Assembly: GCF_007997085.1 (NCBI RefSeq)
Contig: NZ_VORR01000016.1
Span: forward strand, 1-64,000
Length of the DNA stretch: 64,000 nucleotides
Direction of reading: 5' to 3'
From: Polaribacter sp. IC066
GTDB lineage: Bacteria; Bacteroidota; Bacteroidia; Flavobacteriales; Flavobacteriaceae
Part shown: piece after piece, positions 23,994 through 33,022 of the stretch
How positions within the stretch are numbered: position 1 is the stretch's first letter
Layout: each line of letters begins with the position of its first letter
Position numbers and translations under genes: made by a program
Notes under the pieces: generated by a model
Seen by the model: the letters and a program-made list of their open reading frames with translations, nothing else
Database searches by the model: none
Told to the model about the DNA's origin: nothing

Positions 23994-26393
23994 ATGAAAG
24001 TCTGTATTGCAGAAAAACCAAGTGTAGCAAGAGAAATCGCTAATATTCTAGGAGCCAACACAAAACGTGATGGTTTCTATGAAGGAAACGGCTACGCGGT
24101 AACCTATACTTTCGGACATTTATGTACACTTCTAGAACCTAAAGATTACAAACCTCATTGGAAAAGTTGGGATTTGAACAATCTGCCAATGTTGCCAGAA
24201 CGTTTTGATACAAAAGTTACTGGCGATGCAGGGATCAGAAAACAATTTAATATTGTAAAATCTTTGTTCGACAAAGCAAGTGTTGTCATCAATTGTGGGG
24301 ATGCAGGAACCGAAGGAGAACTCATTCAGCGTTGGGTAATTAATCAATGTGGTTATAAAGGCGAAGTGCAACGTCTATGGATTTCATCGTTAACGGAAGA
24401 AGCCATTAAAGAAGGGTTTAATAATTTAGAATCTTCTGAAAAATATGATAACTTGTATTATGCAGGCTATTCTAGAGCTATTGGAGATTGGCTTTTGGGG
24501 CTAAATGCTACACGTTTATACACCATAAAATTCGGAGGATACAAGCAAGTTTTGTCGGTTGGTAGAGTGCAAACTCCTACCCTAGCGATGCTTGTAAATC
24601 GGTATTTAGAAATTCAGAATTTTAAACCAGAACCTTATTGGGAATTACAAACTACCTATAGAAATACACTTTTTAATTACGAAGATGGTCGTTTTTTAAA
24701 AGAAGAAGACGGACAAGTTTTAGCAAACAAAGTAAAGGAATCTGACTTTGAAATTGTTTCTGTAACCAAAAAGAAAGGAAAAGAATATGCTCCCAAATTA
24801 TTCGATTTAACAGGTTTGCAAGTGTATTGCAATAATAAATTTGGATTTTCTGCGGACGAAACCCTGAAAATGGTTCAGAAATTATATGAAATGAAAGTAG
24901 TGACCTACCCAAGAGTTGATACTACTTTTTTACCAAATGATGTATATCCGAAAATTCCGGGCATTTTATCTAAATTAACAAATTATAGCGCGCTAACGCA
25001 ACCTCTTCTAGAAAAGAAAATAAAGAAAACGAAACGTATTTTTGATGATACTAAAGTAACAGATCACCATGCCATAATTCCGACAGGAATTCAAGGAAAT
25101 TTGCAATACAATCAACAAAGAGTGTACGATATCATTACCCGCAGATTTATTGGAGCTTTTTATCCAGATTCGGATGTTTCGAACACTTCGGTAATTGGCA
25201 AAGCTGCAGAGGTTCCTTTTAAAACAACTGGCAAAGAAATTTTAACCAAAGGTTGGCGAGTTGCATTTGAAACTGAAGAGAGCAAGGCTAAAAAGGAATT
25301 AAATGAACAAGCAACCTTACCATCCTTTGTAAAAGGAGAAAAAGGAGCGCATGAACCTTCATTTTTACAAAAAGAGACAAAACCGCCAAGAAATTTCACA
25401 GAAGCAAGTTTGCTGCGTGCCATGGAAACTGCAGGAAAGCAAGTAGATGACGACAATTTGCGCGAACTCATGAAAGAAAACGGAATTGGAAGACCCTCTA
25501 CCAGAGCAAGTATTATTGAAACCTTATTCCGAAGAAAATATATAGAACGGAAGAAAAAGCTTGTTTTACCAACTCAAACAGGTATCGATTTAATAAATAT
25601 AATTGACAACGAACTTTTAAAATCGGCTGAACTAACGGGTCGTTGGGAAAAACGTTTAAAAGAAATTGAACGTGGAGAGTTCAATGCAGGAACTTTTATC
25701 AACAACATGAAAAAAATGGTGGATGAATTGGTATATGAAGTTCGTTCAAATACCTCTAAAAAAAGAATTTCTTCAAATTCAGATGTCATTGCGAATGACG
25801 CAGGAATGAAGCAATCTGTAAATTCAAACGCTAATAATTCAGCTAAAAAAGTTCCAACAAAATCAAAACAAGTAGCAGGAAAAATTTGTCCGAAATGTGA
25901 TAAAGGGCAACTTTTAAAAGGCTCTTCGGCTTATGGATGCTCTGAATATAAAAACAACTGCAATTTTAAAATTCCGTTTGAAATCTATGGAAAAAAGGTT
26001 TCAGAAAATCAGTTGATAAGATTGATTGGTAAAAATTGTACCACCAATTTAAAAGGCTTTAAAGAAAACGGAAATTCTGTTGAAGGTTTGATTCGTTTTG
26101 ACGAAGATTTTAATTTAAAATTAGAACCTAAAAAAGCAGTTATTGCGAAAGAAGAAGGATTAAAGCAATCTTTAAATTCAAATAAAATTGCTTCGCCAAA
26201 AACCAGTAATGACAAAGATAAGATTCCGTGTCCTAAATGTAAAAAAGGGAACATTTTAAAAGGAAAAACTGCTTATGGTTGTTCGGATTACAAAAATGGT
26301 TGTGATTTTGTTTTTAAGTTCGATGAAATTAAAAAACGAGCTAATGGTAAATCATTAACAAAAGAATTAGTTATCGAAATTATATCAAACTAA
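23994..26393 (+). CDS. topB: DNA topoisomerase III with two C-terminal zinc-ribbon-like repeats
   Basis: 799-aa type IA topoisomerase. The Toprim domain starts at CIAEKPSVAREIA (about 3-15) and contains NCGDAGTEGELIQRW (about 100-114). The central domain has SVGRVQTPTLAMLV, and the cleaving Tyr lies in VVTYPRVDTTFLP near residue 306. GIGRPSTRASIIETL is the usual late motif. Two C-terminal repeats each have four Cys: CPKCDKGQLL...YGCSEYKNNC (about 637-666) and CPKCKKGNIL...YGCSDYKNGC (about 744-771). It would decatenate or unlink single-stranded DNA substrates. The stop is followed closely by a strong palindrome. Confidence 0.93.
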   Translation: MKVCIAEKPSVAREIANILGANTKRDGFYEGNGYAVTYTFGHLCTLLEPKDYKPHWKSWDLNNLPMLPERFDTKVTGDAGIRKQFNIVKSLFDKASVVINCGDAGTEGELIQRWVINQCGYKGEVQRLWISSLTEEAIKEGFNNLESSEKYDNLYYAGYSRAIGDWLLGLNATRLYTIKFGGYKQVLSVGRVQTPTLAMLVNRYLEIQNFKPEPYWELQTTYRNTLFNYEDGRFLKEEDGQVLANKVKESDFEIVSVTKKKGKEYAPKLFDLTGLQVYCNNKFGFSADETLKMVQKLYEMKVVTYPRVDTTFLPNDVYPKIPGILSKLTNYSALTQPLLEKKIKKTKRIFDDTKVTDHHAIIPTGIQGNLQYNQQRVYDIITRRFIGAFYPDSDVSNTSVIGKAAEVPFKTTGKEILTKGWRVAFETEESKAKKELNEQATLPSFVKGEKGAHEPSFLQKETKPPRNFTEASLLRAMETAGKQVDDDNLRELMKENGIGRPSTRASIIETLFRRKYIERKKKLVLPTQTGIDLINIIDNELLKSAELTGRWEKRLKEIERGEFNAGTFINNMKKMVDELVYEVRSNTSKKRISSNSDVIANDAGMKQSVNSNANNSAKKVPTKSKQVAGKICPKCDKGQLLKGSSAYGCSEYKNNCNFKIPFEIYGKKVSENQLIRLIGKNCTTNLKGFKENGNSVEGLIRFDEDFNLKLEPKKAVIAKEEGLKQSLNSNKIASPKTSNDKDKIPCPKCKKGNILKGKTAYGCSDYKNGCDFVFKFDEIKKRANGKSLTKELVIEIISN

Positions 26394-26408
26394 TTTTTCA
26401 CCAGCTAA

Positions 26409-26441
26409 AGACCTCACAGGTTTTAAAAACCTGTGAGGTCT
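26409..26441. repeat. 33-nt perfect palindrome, sister of 14029-14061; possible topB terminator
   Basis: A perfect 16-bp stem around one central A, 15 nt after the topB stop. Relative to the copy at 14029, the bases that differ change on both arms together (for example T/A to C/G at position 4 and its partner), so the pairing is kept. Confidence 0.75.
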
Positions 26442-26460
26442 GAAATTAATGCGTAAACCG

Positions 26461-26568
26461 ATTCTAGCCTTGATGGAAGCATTTTTTTGAGCTCTTTTTT
26501 ATTTTTCAAAAAAAAGCGAGCGCCTTTTGACTTTGCTCAAGATAAACTACAAGCAGGAAATAGCTTCA
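26461..26568 (-). repeat. Second structured intergenic element, related in layout to 13298-13411
   Basis: On the minus strand it reads GAAGCTATTTCCTGCTTG, TTTATCTTG, an A/T-rich hairpin (GCTCTTTTTT with AAAAAAAAGCGAGC on the plus strand), then ATGCTTCCATCAAGGCTAG. The order of a CTTTCC-like part, a TATCTT arm, a hairpin, and an ATGCC/ATGCTTCCATC part is like the element at 13298. The primary sequence match is weak, so kinship is tentative. Confidence 0.4.
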
Positions 26569-26577
26569 AAAAAAAAT

Positions 26578-26799
26578 CTAATCAATCATGTTTTTTAAAT
26601 AAAACTGTTCTACTTTTTCTCTTGCCCAAGGCGTAGTTCTTAAAAATTTTAAACTCGATTTATAGGTAGGGTTATTTTTAAAAGCATTGATATTTAAAGT
26701 ATCTCCTAAATCTTCCCAACCATATTCTAGAAACAATTGTTCTAACATGGTTGCTAATTTTATTCCGTGTAAAGGATTATTGGGTTGTTCTGTGCTCAT
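26578..26799 (-). CDS. VF530 family (DUF2132) small DNA-binding-type protein
   Basis: 73 aa. The family hallmark [16 protein letters not shown] lies at residues 7-22, followed by [37 protein letters not shown] in two parts. VF530 is a small all-helical protein reported to bind DNA; its role is unknown. Its start codon is directly adjacent to the stop of the Rossmann-fold gene upstream on the same strand, so they are co-transcribed. Confidence 0.85.
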   Translation of the reverse strand: MSTEQPNNPLHGIKLATMLEQLFLEYGWEDLGDTLNINAFKNNPTYKSSLKFLRTTPWAREKVEQFYLKNMID

Positions 26800-27465
26800 T
26801 TATTTTTTTGAATTCGCTATTTTTTCTATTTCATCTGAACTGAAAACAGACTGATTTTTGTGATTATTAGCTAGTTTTTGCATGCAACTCGCTATTTTTT
26901 CTGGATGAATCATTTTATACTTTTCTAAACCACCTTTCATAAATGGGTTCATGAGACTCATAAAACCTTTTCCTATATTTTCACCCAATCTAAATTCATT
27001 GCGATTGCCCCCAATTAAAGAGGGTCTTAAAATATAGGTGTTTTTGATTTTCTGATTTAAAACATCACGTTCCATTTCACCTTTTGTTTTGCTATAAAAA
27101 ACCGAGCTAGCAGCATCTGCTCCCATGGAAGACATTACTACAAAGGTATCCATATTGTTTTCTTTTGCAAGTTTTGCTGCAGCAACAGGAATTCCGTAAT
27201 CAATTTGTTTGTATTTAGAACTGTCTTTTGTTTTGGCAGCGGTTGTGCCGATGCAACAAAAAACTTCATCTGCTGTAAAATCTTCTTTATAATTTTCTAA
27301 TTGCAATACATCGATTATATGCTCCTGAATTTTATCTGATTTAATTTTCGTTGCACTTCTAGAAAATAATTTAATTTTTGTGTAAGTTGTATCTTCAATT
27401 AGTTTTTGTAACAAAAGACTTCCTGTTAACCCGGTTGCGCCTAAAAGAATCGCTGTTTTACTCAT
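26800..27465 (-). CDS. NAD(P)-binding Rossmann-fold protein, TIP30/HTATIP2-like
   Basis: 221 aa. N-terminal nucleotide-binding motif GATGLTGSLLLQKL (residues 9-22); FCCIGTTAAKTKDSS; VVMSSMGADAASSVFYSKTKGEME (about 109-132, in two parts) with the Tyr-x-x-x-Lys of extended SDRs; and YILRPSLIGG. The substrate is unknown. It overlaps the upstream aminopeptidase stop by one base and abuts the DUF2132 gene, forming a three-gene minus-strand operon. Confidence 0.8.
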   Translation of the reverse strand: MSKTAILLGATGLTGSLLLQKLIEDTTYTKIKLFSRSATKIKSDKIQEHIIDVLQLENYKEDFTADEVFCCIGTTAAKTKDSSKYKQIDYGIPVAAAKLAKENNMDTFVVMSSMGADAASSVFYSKTKGEMERDVLNQKIKNTYILRPSLIGGNRNEFRLGENIGKGFMSLMNPFMKGGLEKYKMIHPEKIASCMQKLANNHKNQSVFSSDEIEKIANSKK

Positions 27466-29087
27466 TATTCATCTAAATTTGGTAAGTTAAAATCATTTAA
27501 AACAGATTTTTTTGCCATCATTTTTTCAATAGCTTCTGTTGTTCTTGGTGCTTCTCCTGATAAATTTATCGGCCCGTTTTTAGTCACTAAAATATCATCT
27601 TCTATTCTAATTCCGATTCCCCAATACTTTTCATCACAAGGACTTCCATCAGGAATATAAATTCCGGGTTCCATGGTAACTACCATATTCTCTTCGAAAT
27701 TTTTATAATTACCCGGATCGTGCACATCTAAACCAATATGATGTGAAGTTCCGTGTGGAAAATAATTATGTTTTTCATCCACAGTTTTTATAATCCCTAG
27801 TTTAAACAATCCTTCATTTATAATTTTGATAGCAATTTGCCTTGGCGCTGCAAAACTTGCACCAATTGTATATAAAGCGATTCCTGCTTCTTGCGCCTCA
27901 TAGACCAAATCGTAAATTTCTTTTTGTGTTTTGGTGAATTTTCCGTTTGCCGGAATTGTTCTCGTTACATCGGCAGTATAGCCTCTATATTCCGCCCCTA
28001 AATCCATTAAAACCAATTCATTTCCTACTTTGGTTTTATTGTTTTCTATATAATGTAAAATACAACCATTATTACCCGCTCCGACTATTGATGGATATCC
28101 TTCATACTCTGCTCCATACTTTTTATACACAAACTCGTGAATTCCTTGTAATTCTGTTTCCGACATGTGAGGCTTCATGGCTTTCATCACTTCTATTTGC
28201 CCTACAGCTGAAATACGCACCGCTTTGGTTAATAATTTTAATTCTTCAGCTGTTTTCACCTCACGCATTGTTGCCAATTTAGCTGCTAAAAAAGTTAAAT
28301 CGATATTCGTTTTTGGTTTTAAAACCAGAGTTATTTTCTGCTGAAATTCCTTTTTTAAAGCATCCGTTTTTGCAGCTTTATATCCTTTAATTAAATCATC
28401 CTCCTTTATTTCAGCAGAGCTTGTTGCCAACCTATCAATAATATTAATAACGTTTGCATTACTTTCTACCGGAGTTTCTGAAATACTTGTATACACATCT
28501 TTTTTGTTTTTAGATAAATTTACAAGCGGATCATACCCTATTTTTATTTTAAAACTCTTTACAAGGTTAAAAATATCGGCGCCTCCTAAATCTCTATAGT
28601 CGTCGTTAAACTTTTTAATAAAAACTTTATCAAACTTTTTAAAATCGATGGTTGATTTTAAAAATTCATCTGCGTTCATTGCCATTTTAAAGCCTAATTC
28701 TTTTTTTGCTCCTTCCGTTCCTAAACGTATTCCGTTCCATTGCTCTGCTCTTTTATCCCGTTTTTGAACATATAAAATTTCATCAAACGTATTGTCTTCA
28801 TCATCTGTTTGCTCATCAGAAAACAAAACTAAAACTCCGTTTGGTTCTCTATACCCTGTTAAATAATAGAAATTAGGATCTTGATGAAAGATATAATCTA
28901 CATCATTTGCTCTGTTTCTTAAGGGGTTTGCAAAAACAACAGTTACCGAATTTTTAGGCATTTTAGCGCGTAGAATGGCGCGTCTTTCTTTATGAAATTC
29001 TTTCGATAAATAATCTTTAGGTGTCTGCGAAACAAGATTTGTTGTTATCAACAAAAAGGTAATTACTACTAATTTAAAAAACTTCAT
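27465..29087 (-). CDS. Exported Xaa-Pro aminopeptidase (M24B)
   Basis: 540 aa from the ATG at 29087, which gives a clean signal peptide (MKFFKLVVITFLLITTNLVSQ in parts). The open frame continues 17 codons further upstream but would bury that signal. An N-terminal creatinase-like domain with FHQDPNFYYLTGYREPNG (about 68-85) precedes the pita-bread catalytic domain. Its metal ligands lie in LMDLGAEYRGYTADVTRT, HGTSHHIGLDVHD, VTMEPGIYIPDG and GIGIRIEDDILVT. It would remove N-terminal residues preceding proline, in the periplasm or outside. The next gene overlaps it by one base. Confidence 0.88.
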   Translation of the reverse strand: MKFFKLVVITFLLITTNLVSQTPKDYLSKEFHKERRAILRAKMPKNSVTVVFANPLRNRANDVDYIFHQDPNFYYLTGYREPNGVLVLFSDEQTDDEDNTFDEILYVQKRDKRAEQWNGIRLGTEGAKKELGFKMAMNADEFLKSTIDFKKFDKVFIKKFNDDYRDLGGADIFNLVKSFKIKIGYDPLVNLSKNKKDVYTSISETPVESNANVINIIDRLATSSAEIKEDDLIKGYKAAKTDALKKEFQQKITLVLKPKTNIDLTFLAAKLATMREVKTAEELKLLTKAVRISAVGQIEVMKAMKPHMSETELQGIHEFVYKKYGAEYEGYPSIVGAGNNGCILHYIENNKTKVGNELVLMDLGAEYRGYTADVTRTIPANGKFTKTQKEIYDLVYEAQEAGIALYTIGASFAAPRQIAIKIINEGLFKLGIIKTVDEKHNYFPHGTSHHIGLDVHDPGNYKNFEENMVVTMEPGIYIPDGSPCDEKYWGIGIRIEDDILVTKNGPINLSGEAPRTTEAIEKMMAKKSVLNDFNLPNLDE

Positions 29088-29165
29088 GCTACTATTTTTT
29101 GAATGTATCTTCAAATGTAATATTATTTCTTTTTTCATGAATACATATTAACAGAATTTTAGTAA

Positions 29166-29195
29166 TTGTTTATTATGAATTTTTCAATAATTTAG
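29166..29195 (+). promoter_or_regulatory. Probable gcvT promoter
   Basis: TTG at 29166-29168, a 19-nt spacer, and TAATTTAG at 29188-29195 resemble the Bacteroidetes TTTG-N19-TAnnTTTG arrangement. The start codon is at 29218. Confidence 0.4.
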
Positions 29196-29217
29196 CACAA
29201 ATTTAAAGAATCTATAC

Positions 29218-30303
29218 ATGAAAAACATCGCTTTACATCAAGTTCACGAAAATTTAGGAGCAAAAATGGTGCCTTTTGCAGGGTATAATATGCCAGTATC
29301 GTATGAAGGTGTTACCGCCGAACATCTTACTGTTAGAAAATCAATAGGTGTTTTTGATGTAAGCCACATGGGTGAGTTTTTAGTTTCTGGAGAAAATGCA
29401 TTAGCTTTAATTCAGAAAGTATGTTCTAACGATGCCTCTAAATTAGAAATTGGTGATGCACAGTATAGTTGTTTCCCGAATGAAGATAACGGAATTGTAG
29501 ATGATTTACTTTGTTATCGAATGAAGGAGCAGCAATATTTATTAGTTGTAAATGCGTCTAATATTGAAAAAGATTGGAATTGGATTTCTAAATACAATGA
29601 AAATTTTAATGCAGATTTAAAAGATCTATCCGAAGAATATTCTTTGCTAGCAATACAAGGACCTAAAGCAGTTGTAGCAATGCAATCTTTAACCCCTTTA
29701 AATTTAGCCGCGATTTCTTTCTATAAATTTAACGTAGGAGAATTCGCAGGAGTTGAAAATGTAATTATTTCTGCAACGGGTTATACCGGCTCTGGCGGAT
29801 TTGAAATTTACTGTAAAAACGCTGACGCTGAAAAAATTTGGAACAAAGTTTTTGACGCCGGTGCGGCATACGATATTAAACCAATTGGTTTAGCGGCAAG
29901 AGATACGTTGCGTTTAGAGATGGGCTATTGTTTGTATGGAAATGATCTTAATGATACAACTTCACCTATTGAAGCAGGTTTAGGTTGGATTACGAAGTTT
30001 ACCAAAGACTTTGTAAATCATGAAGCTTTAGCAAAACAAAAAGAAGAAAAACCAGAAAGAAAACTAATAGCCTTTGAGATGAATGAAAGAGGCATTCCAA
30101 GACAAGGTTATGATATTGTTGATAATATTGGAAATGTATTGGGCACTGTTACTTCTGGCACAATGAGTCCGAGTTTATCTAAAGGAATTGGAATGGGATA
30201 TGTAACAAGATTATTCTCTAAATTTGGAACTCAAATTTATATTCAAGTTCGTAAAAAAGCAATTCCTGCCACGATTATTAAGTTGCCATTTTATAAAGGC
30301 TAA
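29218..30303 (+). CDS. gcvT: Glycine cleavage system T protein (aminomethyltransferase)
   Basis: 361 aa, normal length. It takes the aminomethyl group from the H protein to tetrahydrofolate, releasing ammonia. Motifs: [16 protein letters not shown] near the N-terminus, [11 protein letters not shown] (about 44-54), [15 protein letters not shown] (about 186-200), [20 protein letters not shown] with the Asp used in catalysis (about 225-244), and [10 protein letters not shown] near the end. gcvH and gcvP are not adjacent, which is common in this group. No terminator is obvious before the DUF2071 gene 133 nt downstream. Confidence 0.95.
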   Translation: MKNIALHQVHENLGAKMVPFAGYNMPVSYEGVTAEHLTVRKSIGVFDVSHMGEFLVSGENALALIQKVCSNDASKLEIGDAQYSCFPNEDNGIVDDLLCYRMKEQQYLLVVNASNIEKDWNWISKYNENFNADLKDLSEEYSLLAIQGPKAVVAMQSLTPLNLAAISFYKFNVGEFAGVENVIISATGYTGSGGFEIYCKNADAEKIWNKVFDAGAAYDIKPIGLAARDTLRLEMGYCLYGNDLNDTTSPIEAGLGWITKFTKDFVNHEALAKQKEEKPERKLIAFEMNERGIPRQGYDIVDNIGNVLGTVTSGTMSPSLSKGIGMGYVTRLFSKFGTQIYIQVRKKAIPATIIKLPFYKG

Positions 30304-30436
30304 AAATTTAGTTTTAAAAATAAAATCAAAAAAAACGGCATTACCAGAGACTCGGTAGTGAGGTTTCTGTGTTTAAAAGACGTATTTTTACTAACGGAAA
30401 TTATAACAAAATAATACCTCACTAAAAACAAAAACA

Positions 30437-31159
30437 ATGAGCTTTTTAAAGGCAGAATGGCGAAAGTTAGCATTTGCTAACTATGAAGTTGATCCGAAGA
30501 TTCTAGCAGCCTATGTTCCGCCAGGAACTGAACTCGATTTATGGGAAGGTAAATGCTTTGTAAGCTTAATTGGTTTTATATTTTTAGACACTAAAATACT
30601 AGGAATAAAAATACCTTTTCATGCTACTGTAGAAGAAGTTAACCTGCGCTTTTACGTAAGAAGGTTAGAAAACAATACATGGAAACGTGGTGCTGTTTTT
30701 ATAAAAGAAATTGTGTCTAAACCGATGCTAACTTTTGTAGCAAATACTGTTTATAAAGAGCACTATGAAACAATGCCCATGAAATACGAATGGGAAGAAA
30801 ATGATGCCAATAGAAGTGTAGCTTATCATTGGAGAAAAAAGAAGATTTGGCAATCTTTTAAAGTTACGGCAGCGCTTAAAACATCAGAAATTGAACAAAA
30901 TAGTGAAACCGAATTTATTACAGAACATTATTGGGGTTATGCTAAAGTAACAAATACCGTTACCAATGAATACCAAGTGACACACCCAAGATGGCAACAA
31001 TACAAAGTAGAAAGTTTTGACATAAAAGTAGATTATGAACTTGTATATGGTAAAGAATTTGAGTTTTTAAACCACATAAAACCCACTTCGGTAATGCTTA
31101 TTGAAGGTTCTAAAATTACTATTGAAGGTAAAAAAACCTTAAAAACAAAAGCGTTATAA
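30437..31159 (+). CDS. DUF2071 (YqjF-like) protein
   Basis: 240 aa, soluble. Typical features are an N-terminal segment with Trp/Arg then LAAYVPPGTELDLWEGKCFVSL (about 25-45, in parts), VEEVNLRFYVRR (about 68-79), GAVFIKEIVSKP (about 88-99) and a YWGYAKV...YQVTHPRW stretch (about 167-190). DUF2071 belongs to an acetoacetate-decarboxylase-like fold group, but no activity is established. It stands alone on the plus strand and is followed by a terminator. Confidence 0.8.
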   Translation: MSFLKAEWRKLAFANYEVDPKILAAYVPPGTELDLWEGKCFVSLIGFIFLDTKILGIKIPFHATVEEVNLRFYVRRLENNTWKRGAVFIKEIVSKPMLTFVANTVYKEHYETMPMKYEWEENDANRSVAYHWRKKKIWQSFKVTAALKTSEIEQNSETEFITEHYWGYAKVTNTVTNEYQVTHPRWQQYKVESFDIKVDYELVYGKEFEFLNHIKPTSVMLIEGSKITIEGKKTLKTKAL

Positions 31160-31231
31160 AGTTATAGGTGCCTAAATTGAATACAATAGAACTTTAGAGA
31201 ACATTTCTTTTTAACGCAAAAATCCCTTATA

Positions 31232-31270
31232 AAAAATAGCACTTATAGAGGCTTCGAGAGTGCTATTTTT
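31232..31270 (+). terminator. Terminator behind the DUF2071 gene
   Basis: A perfect 12-bp stem (31232-31243 with 31259-31270, AAAAATAGCACT and its complement) closes a 15-nt loop. The right arm ends in TTTTT. Confidence 0.75.
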
Positions 31271-31320
31271 AATTTTAAAAGGGGTATGTTTACGTGCTGA
31301 ATCAAACGTAAATTATAAGT

Positions 31321-32436
31321 ATGAATTGTCTATTAACTGGTGGTGGAGGAATTGTTGGAAGTCATATTATTTTTGAATGGATACACAAAGCCATTGTTGA
31401 AAAAACAGTAGATCATCTTTTTGTAATTATAAGAGATAACGAAAAATCTGCCGAACAACGTTTGCTTGATATTCTGCAAGATGCTTCTCGTCCTGAATTT
31501 TTAAATAAATTTACGCTAAAAGACTGTTTAAAAAAAGTAACGTTAATTTCTGGTAATTTGGCTGAAATTAATAAAGATACATTAGAAGCGTATGATTTTG
31601 ACACGATTATACATTGTGCCGGATCTACTAGTTTACTGCATACTACCGACTCTAAAGAAATGGTACACACGCAAAACTATCTAATTACAAAGCACCTTTT
31701 AAATGAGTTACCAGAAACTGTTACTCGTTTTATTTATATTAGTACGGCATATTCTTTTGGTATTCAACATGAAAAAGTAAATGATACAATTAAAAATTAT
31801 GATGTTACTGATTTTAGAAATCCATACGAGAAATCTAAATATGAAAGTGAATTGTATGTGAGAGAAATGTGTGAGCTAAAGAAAATAAATTCACAGATTT
31901 TAAGACCTAGTATTATTTGCGGTAGACTTATCGATCGGCCTTTTTATGAAACGCCGAAATTTGATGTTTTTTACTCTTGGGCCATGTTTTTAGATAAATA
32001 CGCCAATAAAGCAAAAGAAAACTTTAGAATTTGGATCGATAAGAAAAGTGGTTTAAATATAGTACCCGTAGATTTTGTTTCTAAAGCTATTTTATACGCC
32101 TTTTTAAATCCTGATATCAAAGAACTGAACATTGTAAACCCTGAACAAATATTGCATACAGAATACGTTAGCGATGTATTAGATGCTTTTAAGGTAAATG
32201 ATTATGAATATGTAGAAGAAAGACCAGAGAACCTAAATGCTTTTGAGCAATTGTACTATAAAACGATTGGAGTAATTTTTGAGAAATATATTTCAGTGCC
32301 TGATTTACAGTTTAAACCCGAGCTAATTTTAAAACTAATAGCAGATTTAAAACTAGAAAATACTTTAGGTGTTCATAAAAATTTTATGAACCTCATTAAT
32401 TTTTCAGTAGATAAAAAATTTAGAAAGAGTTATTAA
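31321..32436 (+). CDS. Extended SDR / fatty acyl-CoA reductase-like (NAD_binding_4) protein
   Basis: 371 aa. N-terminal Rossmann motif TGGGGIVGSHII (residues 6-17); FDTIIHCAGSTSLL (about 93-106); FIYISTAYSFG (about 140-150); active-site Tyr-x-x-x-Lys in NPYEKSKYESE (about 166-176); ILRPSIICGR. The pattern is that of the NAD-binding domain of fatty acyl-CoA reductases and related thioester reductases, but the separate C-terminal reductase domain is absent. The substrate is therefore unknown. It is preceded by a terminator and has its own leader. Confidence 0.75.
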   Translation: MNCLLTGGGGIVGSHIIFEWIHKAIVEKTVDHLFVIIRDNEKSAEQRLLDILQDASRPEFLNKFTLKDCLKKVTLISGNLAEINKDTLEAYDFDTIIHCAGSTSLLHTTDSKEMVHTQNYLITKHLLNELPETVTRFIYISTAYSFGIQHEKVNDTIKNYDVTDFRNPYEKSKYESELYVREMCELKKINSQILRPSIICGRLIDRPFYETPKFDVFYSWAMFLDKYANKAKENFRIWIDKKSGLNIVPVDFVSKAILYAFLNPDIKELNIVNPEQILHTEYVSDVLDAFKVNDYEYVEERPENLNAFEQLYYKTIGVIFEKYISVPDLQFKPELILKLIADLKLENTLGVHKNFMNLINFSVDKKFRKSY

Positions 32437-32561
32437 TAATTTGCTCATTTAAATGGAATTATTCTTATGATTTTTTAAATTTTTAATAAAATATAGCATA
32501 ATTAAAATCAACACTTTATTAATTGCCTCCCTCTTTTGTAAAACTTGAACCACACGATTTT

Positions 32562-32596
32562 TTTGGTTGATTTTCTCCGCAAAATTTTTAGCTTTG
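32562..32596 (+). promoter_or_regulatory. Probable promoter of the small zinc-ribbon gene
   Basis: TAGCTTTG at 32589-32596 matches the Bacteroidetes -7 box TAnnTTTG exactly. Upstream, TTTG (32562-32565) or TTGA (32567-32570, spacing 18) could serve as the -33 element. Confidence 0.45.
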
Positions 32597-32668
32597 TGAG
32601 GTGTTAATTTAAACCGTTTAAATTATATTTTAAGCTTCATAAATTACATTTAACTAAAAAAGAAAAAG

Positions 32669-32917
32669 ATGGACGAAATTAAATGTTTAAAATGTGGCTC
32701 TGAAAAAATTATTAAAAACACGACGATTACAGATTTTAGTCACGGAAATATCGAAAAAAACTTATCAGTCTATATTCAAAAAACAGATAGAGCATTCTTT
32801 AACAAATCAGTACAAGGAGAAATTAACGCTCAAATATGCGGGGATTGTGGAAACATGGATTTAAAAGTTAAAAATCCAAAGGAATTATGGAAAGCCTATT
32901 TAAAATCTCAAGAATAA
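32669..32917 (+). CDS. Small zinc-ribbon protein, function unknown
   Basis: 82 aa. Two Cys pairs, CLKCGS (residues 6-11) and CGDCGN (about 57-62), would bind one zinc ion. Between them lies a charged segment (IEKNLSVYIQKTDRAFF). The C-terminus is Lys-rich. No signal peptide or membrane segment is seen. The gene has its own likely promoter and is flanked by an SDR gene and a membrane hydrolase gene on the same strand. I do not recognise a named family. Confidence 0.65.
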   Translation: MDEIKCLKCGSEKIIKNTTITDFSHGNIEKNLSVYIQKTDRAFFNKSVQGEINAQICGDCGNMDLKVKNPKELWKAYLKSQE

Positions 32918-32993
32918 GAGGTATTTATTTCTTTTATACTTGCAATATTCATAATCCGATTGCACAAAACTAATTCTTACCACTATTTAAAAT

Positions 32994-33001
32994 TATCTTT
33001 G
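32994..33001 (+). promoter_or_regulatory. Probable -7 box for the YdjM-like gene
   Basis: TATCTTTG matches TAnnTTTG. It lies 21 nt before the TTG start codon at 33023, so the leader would be very short. No clear -33 element is seen. Confidence 0.4.
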
Positions 33002-33022
33002 CATCAAACATAATTTCATTCA

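Noticed and set aside
24290-24340. Topoisomerase III Toprim motif DAGTEGE lacking the DxD pattern
   Set aside because: The DAG.EGE form is usual in Bacteroidetes topoisomerase III, so loss of activity is not implied.
27947-28282. Plus-strand open frame of 111 codons
   Set aside because: It lies antisense to the catalytic domain of the Xaa-Pro aminopeptidase and has no recognisable features.
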